Shown piece after piece: positions 17,182 to 24,922 of a DNA stretch of 64,000 nt (positions within the stretch are counted from its first letter, which is position 1; each line of letters starts with the position of its first letter). Position numbers and translations under genes: made by a program. Source of the stretch: Duganella sp. CF458 (GTDB lineage: Bacteria; Pseudomonadota; Gammaproteobacteria; Burkholderiales; Burkholderiaceae_D); the NCBI RefSeq assembly GCF_900113115.1, contig NZ_FOOF01000003.1:332826-396825 (forward strand). The letters are read 5' to 3'. The notes under the pieces were generated by a model, which was not told the DNA's origin, did not search any database, and was given only the letters and a program-made list of their open reading frames with translations.

Positions 17182-18375
17182 ATGCTCCAGCTCCTGCGGT
17201 CGATCAAGAACAAACTCACTCCCGAGGCAGCGCTGCCATTGGGCGCCGTGGCCGAGCGCGCAAGCGACCGGCGCGGGTTGCCGGCCGACGATCCCGGCAT
17301 CGACGCCGTGCTGGCCGCCTGCACCGATTGGTTGGGCGCGGCCCAGGACCATTCGGCCTCGGCCGATGGCGGCGTGGCGCGCGACTTCAGCCTGGTCAAG
17401 GGCTGGGCCACCTCGTACCCGGAAACCACCGGCTATATCGTGCCGACGGTGATCGAGCTGGCGCGCCGCCAGGGTAGCGCCGAACTGCACCAGCGGGCGC
17501 GCCGCATGCTGGACTGGTTCGTCGCGATCCAGTTCCCCGAAGGCGGCTTCCAGGGCGGCCGCATCGATTCCAACCCGCGCGTGCCGGTGACCTTCAATAC
17601 CGGCCAGATCCTGCTCGGCCTGGCCGCCGGCGCCCGGGAATACGGCGACCCCAAGTACCTCGATGCCATGCACCGCGCCGCCGCCTGGCTGCGCGATTCG
17701 CTCGACGCCGATGGCTGCTGGCGCAAGCACGCCACCCCGTTCGCCAAGCCGGGCGAGAAAGCGTATGAGACCCACGTTTCCTGGGGCCTGTTCGAAGCCG
17801 AGCGGGTGGCGCCGGGCCACGGCTACGGCGACGCCGGCCTGCGCCAGGTGGCATGGGCGCTGACCAAGCAGCAGCCCAACGGCTGGTTTGCCTCGAATTG
17901 CCTGAACGACCCGGTGCATCCGCTCAGCCACACCATCGGCTACGTGTTGCGCGGGGTGCTGGAAGGCCATCTGCTGTCGCAGCGCCCTGAATTGCTGGAG
18001 GCGGCCTTGCGCACCGGCCGCGCCCTGCTCGACGTGGTCGGCCCCGACGGCTTCCTGCCCGGCCGCCTGGACAGCCAGTGGCGCCCTGCCGCCACCTGGG
18101 CCTGCCTGACCGGGTCGGTGCAGAATGCGCACTGCCTGTTCCTGTTGTACCAGCTGACCGGCGAACCGCGCTACTTCGACACCGCCCGCCGCCTGAACCA
18201 GTACGTGCGCCGCACCATCAAGGTCGACGGCGCGAAGGAAACACGCGGCGCCGTCAAGGGCGCGTTTCCGGTCGACGGCGCCTACGGCGAATACGAATTC
18301 CTGAACTGGGCCGCCAAGTTCTGCATCGACGCCAACCTGCTGGAACAAGACCTGCTGAAAGCGCGCAATGCTTAA
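17182..18375 (+). CDS. Putative (alpha/alpha)-barrel glycan-active protein of the EPS locus
   Basis: ATG at 17182 preceded by CGGAAATAAA gives 397 residues; a TTG eight codons upstream is less likely. No signal peptide is visible, so it is probably cytoplasmic. Repeated helix-turn-helix patterns with aromatic/Gly loops (TSYPETTGYIVPTVIELARR, QFPEGGFQGGRIDSNPRVPV, DADGCWRKHATPF, PNGWFASNCLNDPVHPLSHT) resemble six-hairpin glycosidase, epimerase or terpene-cyclase-like barrels. I do not recognise a named family or catalytic residues. It overlaps the acetyltransferase-like gene by 8 bp, so the two are likely coupled in one pathway step. It could bind or trim lipid-linked oligosaccharide; that function is inference. 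Confidence 0.6.
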   Translation: MLQLLRSIKNKLTPEAALPLGAVAERASDRRGLPADDPGIDAVLAACTDWLGAAQDHSASADGGVARDFSLVKGWATSYPETTGYIVPTVIELARRQGSAELHQRARRMLDWFVAIQFPEGGFQGGRIDSNPRVPVTFNTGQILLGLAAGAREYGDPKYLDAMHRAAAWLRDSLDADGCWRKHATPFAKPGEKAYETHVSWGLFEAERVAPGHGYGDAGLRQVAWALTKQQPNGWFASNCLNDPVHPLSHTIGYVLRGVLEGHLLSQRPELLEAALRTGRALLDVVGPDGFLPGRLDSQWRPAATWACLTGSVQNAHCLFLLYQLTGEPRYFDTARRLNQYVRRTIKVDGAKETRGAVKGAFPVDGAYGEYEFLNWAAKFCIDANLLEQDLLKARNA

Positions 18376-19291
18376 GCAAGCCAAGCGCCTGGCCAAGGCC
18401 GTGCTGGAACGGCTGCGCCGGCGCAGCAGCGCCAGGGAAGTCAAGCAGACGCAACGCCATGTCAGCCGCGACGAACTGGTGGCCGGCCTGGCCCGGCTCG
18501 GCATTGCCAAAGGCGATGCCGTGTTCATCCACTCGTCGCTGAAGAGCCTGGGCTATGTGGAAGGCGGCGCGGCTACCGTGGTGCAGGCGCTGCAGGAAGC
18601 GGTCGGGCCGCAAGGCACGCTGGTGCTGCCCACCTACTATATGCCGGGCGGCTCCATCCGCGGCACCTGCGAGATGCAGGACTATGTGTTCGACGTACGC
18701 AAGCACGGCACCAATATGGGCCGTCTGCCGGAGGCTTTCCTGGCCAGCCCCGGCATCGCGCGCAGCGTGCATCCGACGCATTCGGTTTCCGCCTGGGGCC
18801 GCCATGCGGCTTACCTGACCGAAGCCCATCACCGCGCCCCGTCGGTCTTCGGCGAAGGCTCGCCCTGGCAGCGCTTCGTCGGCCTGGACAACGCCAAGGT
18901 GCTCGGCCTGGGGATTTCGATGGGCCCGGTGACTTTCTATCACGTGCTGGAAGACGCGATGGGTGACGCCTTCCCGGTCCCGGTGTGGGGCCAGGAGACG
19001 TTCCACCTGCCCTGCATCGACCAGGCCGGCCAGCGCAGCGACGTGCCGCTGCGTCCTTTCGATCCCGCGCTGGCGCAACGCCGCATCGACCATCGCTCGC
19101 GGCAAGACCTGCGCGACTACTTCATGGCGGAATTCAAGCGCAGCGGCCTGCTGCATGCCGGCCAGGTGGGCGAAGCGCCATCATGGTGGATCCCAGCGCG
19201 CGGTTTCTTCGACCACCTGCGCCAGATGGCCGACGACAACCTGACCATCTACGCGACGCCGGAACAATTGGCGGCGCGCCCGCTGGCCTAG
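18368..19291 (+). CDS. AAC(3)-fold acetyltransferase, probably sugar-modifying
   Basis: The product is 307 residues of the aminoglycoside N3-acetyltransferase fold. It shows the acetyl-CoA/active-site strings VFIHSSLKSLGYVEGG (about 56-71), TLVLPTYYMPGG and HPTHSVSAWGRHA (about 136-148). The basic N-terminal 35 residues are extra relative to resistance enzymes. It overlaps the barrel protein by 8 bp and sits in an EPS cluster, so acetyl transfer to an amino sugar of the polymer is more plausible than drug resistance. Such relatives are common in polysaccharide loci. The stop codon shares the CTAG palindrome (19288-19291) with the stop of the convergent acyltransferase. Confidence 0.75.
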   Translation: MLKQAKRLAKAVLERLRRRSSAREVKQTQRHVSRDELVAGLARLGIAKGDAVFIHSSLKSLGYVEGGAATVVQALQEAVGPQGTLVLPTYYMPGGSIRGTCEMQDYVFDVRKHGTNMGRLPEAFLASPGIARSVHPTHSVSAWGRHAAYLTEAHHRAPSVFGEGSPWQRFVGLDNAKVLGLGISMGPVTFYHVLEDAMGDAFPVPVWGQETFHLPCIDQAGQRSDVPLRPFDPALAQRRIDHRSRQDLRDYFMAEFKRSGLLHAGQVGEAPSWWIPARGFFDHLRQMADDNLTIYATPEQLAARPLA

Positions 19292-20274
19292 CCGGCAGGC
19301 GCCGCCACCCCGGCGCCGGCCCGGGCCGCGCTCCAGCGCGCGCCCAGCCGTATCATCGGCAACTCGACCAGGTGGTAGCCCAGGCCGGTCAACAACACCA
19401 GCAAGGACAGAAACAAGCTCCATTGCCAGACCGGGTGCAGCGCCTCCAGGGTACGAAACGCCAGCCCCATCAGTGGCGGGTGGAACAAGTAGATGCCATA
19501 ACTGTACTTGGCGATGAATTTGCTGGCGCGATTCAGCGGCGGCGCCGCCAGCTCGCGCACCCAGGGTAGTGCCAGCCCGACCGCCAGGCATACCAGCCAG
19601 CGTCCATAGTTGTTGGCGCGCGGCTCCGCATAGACGACAAACGCCGCGCAGGCCAGTGCCAGCAATGGCGGCCACAACCAGCCCGGCAACCGTTGCCGGC
19701 CCTGCATGCGCCAGGCCAGCACCCCAGCCAGGAAGCAGGGCGCGAACTCGAACAGGCTGAGGCGCGCGGTCACCAGCGGCTGCACCAAGGCCAGCGGGAT
19801 CGAGAGCAGCCACAGCGCCAGCAGCCAGCGCAGCGGCCGCCGCCGGAACAGCAGGAACAGCAGCGGCAGCAGCAGGTACATCTGCACTTCCAGGCAGAGC
19901 GTCCACAACACCACGGACATATAGCGCGCGTACACCAGGTTCTGGACCAGCAACAGGTTGGCCGCCAGCTCGAACGGCGTCCACTGCCCATCCGCGAAAC
20001 AGTAAATCCCCAGCAGCAGGACTGCGGCCAACGGATAAATGCGGCAAGCACGCTGCAGGTAGAAGCTGCGCAGCAGGGCCGCGCCCGACAACTGCTGGCG
20101 TTCCAGCGATTGCATGAGCACCAGGCTGGTGTGCACGAAGAACAGCATGACGCCCAGTTGGCCCAGCGCGAACGAGACGGGCGTGGTGCGGATGGTATAG
20201 CCGGCAATATGCGCTGCCAAGACCAGCAACACGGCCAGTGCGCGCAGCAGATCCAGGTTCGGCTTGAGCATCAT
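19288..20274 (-). CDS. Acyltransferase 3 family membrane protein (copy A)
   Basis: The product is 328 residues with about ten membrane segments. The N-terminus is MLKPNLDLLRALAVLLVLAA, with the conserved Arg and the acyl-transfer His (AAHIAGY). The shared segments GQLGVMLFFVHTSLVLMQSL and SYGIYLFHPPLMGL are typical of OafA-like O-acetyltransferases. It should move acetyl or other acyl groups across or onto periplasmic glycan. It is very similar throughout to the next gene, so the two arose by tandem duplication. Its 3' end overlaps the AAC(3)-like gene tail-to-tail by four bases. Its C-terminus is Ala-rich and unlike copy B. The substrate is not known. Confidence 0.87.
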   Translation of the reverse strand: MMLKPNLDLLRALAVLLVLAAHIAGYTIRTTPVSFALGQLGVMLFFVHTSLVLMQSLERQQLSGAALLRSFYLQRACRIYPLAAVLLLGIYCFADGQWTPFELAANLLLVQNLVYARYMSVVLWTLCLEVQMYLLLPLLFLLFRRRPLRWLLALWLLSIPLALVQPLVTARLSLFEFAPCFLAGVLAWRMQGRQRLPGWLWPPLLALACAAFVVYAEPRANNYGRWLVCLAVGLALPWVRELAAPPLNRASKFIAKYSYGIYLFHPPLMGLAFRTLEALHPVWQWSLFLSLLVLLTGLGYHLVELPMIRLGARWSAARAGAGVAAPAG

Positions 20275-20340
20275 GGCTCCCGTCGCGTGGTGCAGGAATT
20301 TCAGTCTGCACCACGATGGAAGCTCAGGCTTTGCGCTGCA

Positions 20341-21330
20341 TCATGCGCCGGTAAGCTGGCGCGCGCCGAGCCCCTTGGGTTCGCGCCAGGCGGCACCCAG
20401 CCTGATCATCGGATGCTCGATCAGGTGGTAGCCCAGATAAGGCAGCACCACCATCAGGACCCAGAACAGGCTCCATTGCAGCAGCGGCTGGCTGCCGTCC
20501 AGCGTGTCGAAACACAGGGCCAGCATCGGGTAGTGGAACAGGTAAATGCCATAGCTGTACTTGGCGATGCACTTGCTCACGGCATTCAGCGCAGGCGTGC
20601 CCAGCTGGCGCACCCACGGGATCGCCAACCCCAGTGCCAGGCAGACGGCCCAGCGCGAATAGTAATTGGTTCGGGTCTCGGCAAACAGTATGTAGGCCAG
20701 GCTGGCCACGCCGAGGGCAAGCGGCCACAGCCAGGCGGGCAGCCGTTCCCGCTCTCCCAGGCGCCAGGCAATCACCCCACCCAGGAAGCAAGGCACATAC
20801 GACAACACGTTAAAACGCGGCGAAACGATCGGCGGCAACAGCCCCACCGGCAACGACAGCAGCCACAAGGCAAACAAGTACTTGACCGGCTTGTTGCGGA
20901 ACAGGACGAACAGGAAGGGCAGCATGACATACATCTGGACTTCCAACGGCAGCGACCACAGCGGGTCGCTCATCAGCCGCGTGTAGGTCAGGTTCTGCAC
21001 CAGCGCCAGGTTGGCGAACAACTCACCATAGGTCCACTGCTGGTCCATCAGGAAATAGACGCCCAGCACCAGGGTCATCGACAAGGGATAGATGCGGCAA
21101 ATACGCTGGATATAGAAGCGCTTGAACAAGGCCGTACCGCTGGCTTGCTGGCGTTCGAGCGACTGCATCAGCACCAGGCTGGTGTGCACAAAGAACACCA
21201 TCACGCCCAGCTGCCCCATGGCGTACGAGGCCGGCGTGGCATGCCCGTAGGCCGTGCGGAACACATGCGAGAACAGCACGAACAGCACCGCCACCGCGCG
21301 CAGCAGGTCAAGATTCGGCTTGTTCATCAT
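20341..21330 (-). CDS. Acyltransferase 3 family membrane protein (copy B)
   Basis: The product is 329 residues, a close paralogue of the downstream copy A. Both have NLDLLRA, GQLGVMxFFVHTSLVLMQSLERQQ, SKxIAKYSYGIYLFH and the ending YHLxExPMIRLGA. About ten hydrophobic helices and the putative acyl-acceptor His (LFSHVFR) are present. It is expected to be an inner-membrane polysaccharide O-acyltransferase. The gap to copy A is 66 bp and the gap from the upstream GNAT gene is 73 bp, so the five - strand genes 19288-23864 probably form one unit. Two adjacent copies may acylate different positions or sugars; that is inference. Confidence 0.87.
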   Translation of the reverse strand: MMNKPNLDLLRAVAVLFVLFSHVFRTAYGHATPASYAMGQLGVMVFFVHTSLVLMQSLERQQASGTALFKRFYIQRICRIYPLSMTLVLGVYFLMDQQWTYGELFANLALVQNLTYTRLMSDPLWSLPLEVQMYVMLPFLFVLFRNKPVKYLFALWLLSLPVGLLPPIVSPRFNVLSYVPCFLGGVIAWRLGERERLPAWLWPLALGVASLAYILFAETRTNYYSRWAVCLALGLAIPWVRQLGTPALNAVSKCIAKYSYGIYLFHYPMLALCFDTLDGSQPLLQWSLFWVLMVVLPYLGYHLIEHPMIRLGAAWREPKGLGARQLTGA

Positions 21331-21403
21331 GTCGCGGCACCTGGAAGGTCGAGTTCGTATTCTTGCATGAAAAACTTACAACGGGCGAAGTATCGGGGCC
21401 GGC

Positions 21404-21958
21404 TCAGGGAAAGCGCAGGCGCCAGGGCCGCGCCAGGCGCAGGGGATTGAGCTCCACCACCAGGGCGCAGCGCGACCAGCCGGCAGCGGCAAACGCATTC
21501 AGGGACGGGTGGTTGTTATGCCACACCCGCGCAAACAGGCAGTCGAAACCGCGCGCCGTCATGTCGGCGCCCGAGGCGGCAATCAAGGCCGGCGCCACCT
21601 TGCGTCCGCGCATGGCCGGCGACGTGATGATCTGCACCAGCTTGGCCTGCTTGTCCTGCAGGGGCCAGAAACCGCGCGGGCGGTAGCGTTCGCCGTACCA
21701 GTAAAAGCACAGGCCGACGATCTGGCCGGCATCGCGGCAGGCATACGCGCAGGCGCCCTCGCCGGCGTAAAAAGCCTGTGCGCGCAGTTCCGGGTCGGCG
21801 CAAGCCTCGATCTCGGCGCGCTGCACCGGGCCGATGTCAAACGCGGCCGCCTGCGGCGGAAGCGGCGCGGGCCCGGCCGCCGCACTGCGCCGCAGTATGC
21901 GATAGATGGAATAGTCGCCCAGCATGGCGCGCGCCAATTGCTTGAGCAGGGCCTTCAT
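21404..21958 (-). CDS. GNAT-family N-acetyltransferase of the EPS locus
   Basis: ATG at 21958 overlaps the TGA of the upstream gene (ATGA) and gives 184 residues; longer in-frame extension upstream is a shadow. A GNAT core is seen: strand FYAGEGACAYACRDAGQIVG, then the acetyl-CoA loop region QIITSPAMRGRKVAPALIAA, then the typical late segment RVWHNNHPSLNAFAAAGW. The short N-terminal region (ALLKQLARAMLGDYSIYRIL) occurs in polysaccharide-locus GNATs. The substrate is probably an amino sugar or an amino acid/peptide substituent. It is translationally coupled with the FemAB-like gene and the deacetylase. Confidence 0.75.
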   Translation of the reverse strand: MKALLKQLARAMLGDYSIYRILRRSAAAGPAPLPPQAAAFDIGPVQRAEIEACADPELRAQAFYAGEGACAYACRDAGQIVGLCFYWYGERYRPRGFWPLQDKQAKLVQIITSPAMRGRKVAPALIAASGADMTARGFDCLFARVWHNNHPSLNAFAAAGWSRCALVVELNPLRLARPWRLRFP

Positions 21959-22905
21959 ACTGCAGCGACCCGGCCGAAGCGCAACATGCGCTTCAGGCGC
22001 GCTTTCAGGCCGAAACGCTCGACCACGCGGCCCAGCCACCCGGACAGCAGGTTCATGGCGAAGTGCGCGCGCAGCAGCAGGCTGTTGCGCAGGCTGCGCC
22101 GCACCAGGAAGACGTTTGCGCACAGGCGCTGCTCGGTGGCGAACAGCCGCTTGTGTTCGGTCTCCCCCTCGGTGAAGTCGAAGTAGTGGAACTTGCCTTC
22201 GTTGAACAGGTCTTCCAGCGCCAGCCATTGCAGCACGGTGCCGACCGACAGCTTCATGTACTCCGGGTCATAGCCTTGGTAGGAATAGCTCAGCACGCCA
22301 TCGCTGGCGGGGCAGAACAGATAAGACACCGCCCGCTCGCCGTCGAACAGCAGATAGGCGCGCGCCTGGTCGTCGGCCGCCCAGTTGCGGGCCTGCTGGC
22401 GGAACGAGGCGCTGGATGGCAAGCCGGCGTCCAGCAGCCGGTCCTGGTAGGTGCGCCGCGACAGCGGCACGGCCAGTTGCAGGAAGGCGTCGATTTCATC
22501 CGGGGTGCGATAGCTTTGCCAGCGCAGCTCGCCGCCCGTCTGTTCGGCGAATTTGCGGACCTTGCGCACGATGGTGGCGCGGGTCTTGGACGAAAACTTG
22601 GCCTGGTAGGCCGCAAAGCCCATGCCCAGGTCGATGAAACAATGACGGTAATGCTGCGGCACGTAACACAGGTAGTCGCCGGCCGTCCGGAACGGCAGTG
22701 CCTGCTCCTCCAAGGGAACACCGCGCTCGACAAAGCCCTGGCTGCCTGGCAGCAGCTCGTGCACCGGGGCCTGCATCGCTTGCGCGCGGCGTACCGGGGC
22801 ACCCAGCTTTTCCGGCCGAACTTGCAGCGGCAATGCCCAGCTGCCCAGGGTCAGGTCGCTGAGCTGGAAGCGGAACGGCACCTGGCGCAATTCCCAGCGG
22901 CTCAT
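21955..22905 (-). CDS. CelD/BcsL- or FemAB-like GNAT acetyltransferase
   Basis: The product is 316 residues. The middle third shows the CelD/FemAB pattern: FSSKTRATIVRKVRKFAEQT (substrate-side helix), then a long linker and YLFDGERAVSYLFCPASDG, SYSYQGYDPEYMKLSVGTVL and YFDFTEGETEHKRLF. These match PF13480-type 'acetyltransferase involved in cellulose biosynthesis' proteins, which occur widely in EPS and XrtA loci. It overlaps both the upstream deacetylase and the downstream GNAT gene by four bases. It is expected to be cytoplasmic and to acylate a sugar nucleotide or lipid-linked intermediate. The exact acyl group is unknown. Confidence 0.82.
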   Translation of the reverse strand: MSRWELRQVPFRFQLSDLTLGSWALPLQVRPEKLGAPVRRAQAMQAPVHELLPGSQGFVERGVPLEEQALPFRTAGDYLCYVPQHYRHCFIDLGMGFAAYQAKFSSKTRATIVRKVRKFAEQTGGELRWQSYRTPDEIDAFLQLAVPLSRRTYQDRLLDAGLPSSASFRQQARNWAADDQARAYLLFDGERAVSYLFCPASDGVLSYSYQGYDPEYMKLSVGTVLQWLALEDLFNEGKFHYFDFTEGETEHKRLFATEQRLCANVFLVRRSLRNSLLLRAHFAMNLLSGWLGRVVERFGLKARLKRMLRFGRVAAV

Positions 22906-23864
22906 CCATACCTCCGGCGATAAGCCTGCTCCAGCATGCGCATGCCTGTGCGGTGCAATGGCGAACTGAGCGGCCCGTGCTGGACGCCGGGCGCGGTTTG
23001 CTGGCGGCCGGCAAAGCCACCGGTGCGGAAGCAGTCGCTGCGCTGCTCCAGCAAACGGGACAGGCGGCGGAAACGCTGCACCACGACCGGATCGCTGCGG
23101 GTCTTGGCTGTGTTTAACATTTCAAAGCCATGCGACAGCAGGACGAAGGCTTGCCGGCCCTGCTCCAGCGATTGCCACAGCAAGCCTTCCAACTCGGCTG
23201 ACGAGCAGGACGTCAATTGCGCGTGACGCAGGCCGCGACCATCGCGGTAGACGGTCATCGGATACTCGGTCACGCCGTCGCAATTGGCCGGGTCGGTCAT
23301 CAGGGTGCCGGGCATGACGCCGCTGTCGGGGCCCATCAAGGTAGCGTTGTAACTGCTGTCGAACGGCAGGCCATTGGCCACCAGCGCATGCAGGCTATCG
23401 CGGTTGAAGCCGAAACTGCCGGCCCGGAAAGCATTCACGTTCGTGGCCCCGGCCTGCTCCAGCATGGCCTTGCCCTTGCGTATCAGGATGGTTTGCTCGT
23501 CCAGCGAGAAATAGCGCAGGTGCTGGCGTTTTCCCGCCGCCACATTCGACAACAGCGGCTCGCGTGCCTCGTCCACCCACTCGGTATGCAGGTGCAACTG
23601 CACCTCATGTCCAGCCGCCTCGATCATGCCGACAATCTCTGCCAACGGCTGCGGCCCGAAACGGGCGGCGAACAGCGGTTCGACGAAGAACACGCCCTTC
23701 AAGCCATGGTCGGACAGTACCTTGAGTTGGTAAGGCAAGCCATAGTCGCCACCGGCCGTGGGGCCATGGATGTAGCGACGGAAAGCGTCCGGGAAGCGGG
23801 CATCGATATCCGTCCAACCACCGCACCAGATCTCCACATCGACAGTAATCAAGACATCCAGCAT
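22902..23864 (-). CDS. NodB-like polysaccharide deacetylase-family protein
   Basis: The product is 320 residues. It opens with the first catalytic/metal motif of carbohydrate esterase 4 (LDVLITVDVEIWCGG; Asp in TVDVE). The metal-binding histidines lie in HEVQLHLHTEW (about 86-96). The later motifs NAFRAGSFGFNRDSL and FVLLSHGFEML match CE4 motifs 3-5. No signal peptide is visible, as in the WalW/cytoplasmic-type members of EPS loci. It may N- or O-deacetylate the repeat unit, or remove groups added by the acetyltransferases downstream with which it is coupled (ATGA overlap). It is the first gene of the - strand modification unit; 175 bp separate it from tRNA-Arg. Confidence 0.83.
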   Translation of the reverse strand: MLDVLITVDVEIWCGGWTDIDARFPDAFRRYIHGPTAGGDYGLPYQLKVLSDHGLKGVFFVEPLFAARFGPQPLAEIVGMIEAAGHEVQLHLHTEWVDEAREPLLSNVAAGKRQHLRYFSLDEQTILIRKGKAMLEQAGATNVNAFRAGSFGFNRDSLHALVANGLPFDSSYNATLMGPDSGVMPGTLMTDPANCDGVTEYPMTVYRDGRGLRHAQLTSCSSAELEGLLWQSLEQGRQAFVLLSHGFEMLNTAKTRSDPVVVQRFRRLSRLLEQRSDCFRTGGFAGRQQTAPGVQHGPLSSPLHRTGMRMLEQAYRRRYG

Positions 23865-24039
23865 GCTTGCGCCAACCCTGGGTTAACAAAATTTACATAA
23901 TATTAACGATTGGCCAAGGCCGACGCAACCGAAGCGTGAAACTTTGGAACAATCCGGTTGAAGCGGTCGGCGACGCAAGGGATGCGAACTCGGCCCGAAC
24001 GGCGTCGATGAATAAATAAGGGGGAAGACGTAAGGAATG

Positions 24040-24115
24040 TGGCGCGGCTGGCGGGGATCGAACCCACGACCCTCGGCTTCGGAGGCCGATACTCTATCCA
24101 CTGAGCTACAGCCGC
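24040..24115 (-). tRNA. tRNA-Arg (anticodon CCG)
   Basis: Read on the - strand, a 76-nt cloverleaf runs from acceptor 5' GCGGCTG at 24115 to CAGCCGC-G-CCA at 24040, with CCA encoded. The D-arm is GTAGCTCAGTGGATAGAGTA. The anticodon stem TCGGC/GCCGA encloses the seven-base loop CTCCGAA, so the anticodon is CCG (Arg codon CGG). The T-arm is GTGGGTTCGATCCCC. It lies at the border between the EPS locus and the cytochrome gene. No integrase or repeated tRNA 3' end was seen nearby. Confidence 0.97.
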
Positions 24116-24157
24116 TTTGCTGATGCTGAAGAGACACGAAGGATAGCCGGAAATCCA

Positions 24158-24186
24158 TTCCATAGCTAGGGGTTTCCGTCTATAAT
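24158..24186 (+). promoter_or_regulatory. Candidate promoter of the cytochrome c5 gene
   Basis: A perfect -10 hexamer TATAAT sits at 24181-24186, about 83 bp before the cytochrome start and just outside the divergent tRNA gene. The matching -35 region (TTCCAT, 24158-24163) is poor. The exact -10 and the lack of another gene start make this the best candidate. Read by eye only. Confidence 0.4.
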
Positions 24187-24268
24187 CGCAGGTTTGACGA
24201 GGGCCCGGCATAAAAAATGCCAAACAGATAACCCTCCAACAGCTTCGAAAAACTGTCCTAAGGAAATC

Positions 24269-24811
24269 ATGAGCCACGAATCCGCTATCAGAACGCCTAA
24301 GCAGCTGGTCGCTGCCGTTGTAGGTTTCTTCGCTGTTACCATCATTGGCATCGTTTTGCTGGTGCAGTTTGTGACCCAGGAAAAACTGACTGGCGCGGGT
24401 TCTGAAAGCCAAAGTGCGGAAGCGGTTGCTGCTCGTCTGAAGCCTGTTGCGGATACCGGCTTCACCCTGAAGGACGTGAACGCTCCTAAAGTACTGCAGG
24501 CCGGCGAAGCGGTGTATACCGCTACTTGCGCGGCTTGCCACAGCTCCGGCGCTGCTGGTGCTCCTAAAGTTGGCGATAACGCCGCTTGGGGTGCTCGTAT
24601 TGCTCAGGGTTACGACACGGTTGTGAAGCACGCTATCGAAGGCCTGAAGGCGATGCCTGCCAAGGGCGGCAACCCGGATCTGGATGATGTGGAAGTGGCT
24701 CGCGCTGTCGTGTTCATGGCGAATAAGTCTGGCGGCAAGTTCAAGGAGCCTGAGGTTAAGCAGGCTGCTCCGGCTGCCGAGGCGCCGGCTGTGGAGCCGA
24801 ACAAGGGCTGA
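24269..24811 (+). CDS. Membrane-anchored cytochrome c5-family protein
   Basis: ATG at 24269 follows AAGGAAATC; a longer in-frame start at 24194 lacks family character. The 180-residue product has a short basic N-terminus, one membrane anchor (about 14-36, AAVVGFFAVTIIGIVLLVQF) and one haem-binding motif CAACH near residue 90. The distal Met ligand is probably in KAMPAKGG. The C-terminal tail is Ala/Pro-rich. It is expected to carry electrons in the periplasm, towards terminal oxidases. Codons are markedly richer in GCT, CGT and GGT than in neighbouring genes, a pattern usual for highly expressed genes. A strong terminator follows at 24827. Confidence 0.9.
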   Translation: MSHESAIRTPKQLVAAVVGFFAVTIIGIVLLVQFVTQEKLTGAGSESQSAEAVAARLKPVADTGFTLKDVNAPKVLQAGEAVYTATCAACHSSGAAGAPKVGDNAAWGARIAQGYDTVVKHAIEGLKAMPAKGGNPDLDDVEVARAVVFMANKSGGKFKEPEVKQAAPAAEAPAVEPNKG

Positions 24812-24826
24812 TAACTCGCCGCGTAT

Positions 24827-24861
24827 AAAAAAACCGCTCGATTTCGAGCGGTTTTTTTTTT
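24827..24861 (+). terminator. Rho-independent terminator after cytochrome c5 (bidirectional)
   Basis: The inverted repeat CCGCTCGA-TT-TCGAGCGG (24834-24851) is flanked by an A-run on the left and ten T residues on the right. It is a textbook terminator for the + strand gene. The A-run makes it usable in reverse for the convergent metallopeptidase gene. Confidence 0.92.
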
Positions 24862-24883
24862 GCCTTTCCAGAACCGGTAAACC

Positions 24884-24910
24884 GGTGTCTGACCCGCAGG
24901 GTCAGACACC
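24884..24910. repeat. Copy 1 of a 27-bp dispersed palindrome
   Basis: Arms GGTGTCTGACCC and GGGTCAGACACC (12 bp, perfect) surround the spacer GCA. It is preceded by ACCGGTAAACC, also seen before copies 2 and 3. It lies between the terminator and the 3' end of the first M13 peptidase gene. Confidence 0.85.
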
Positions 24911-24922
24911 GCACTGGCGGTA

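Noticed and set aside
18368..19291. Calling the AAC(3)-fold gene an aminoglycoside-resistance gene
   Set aside because: Only the fold matches; it is coupled to EPS genes and the family is common in polysaccharide loci.
24040..24115. Genomic island boundary at tRNA-Arg
   Set aside because: No integrase or repeated tRNA 3' end was found on either side, so the tRNA position beside the EPS locus is not evidence of integration.
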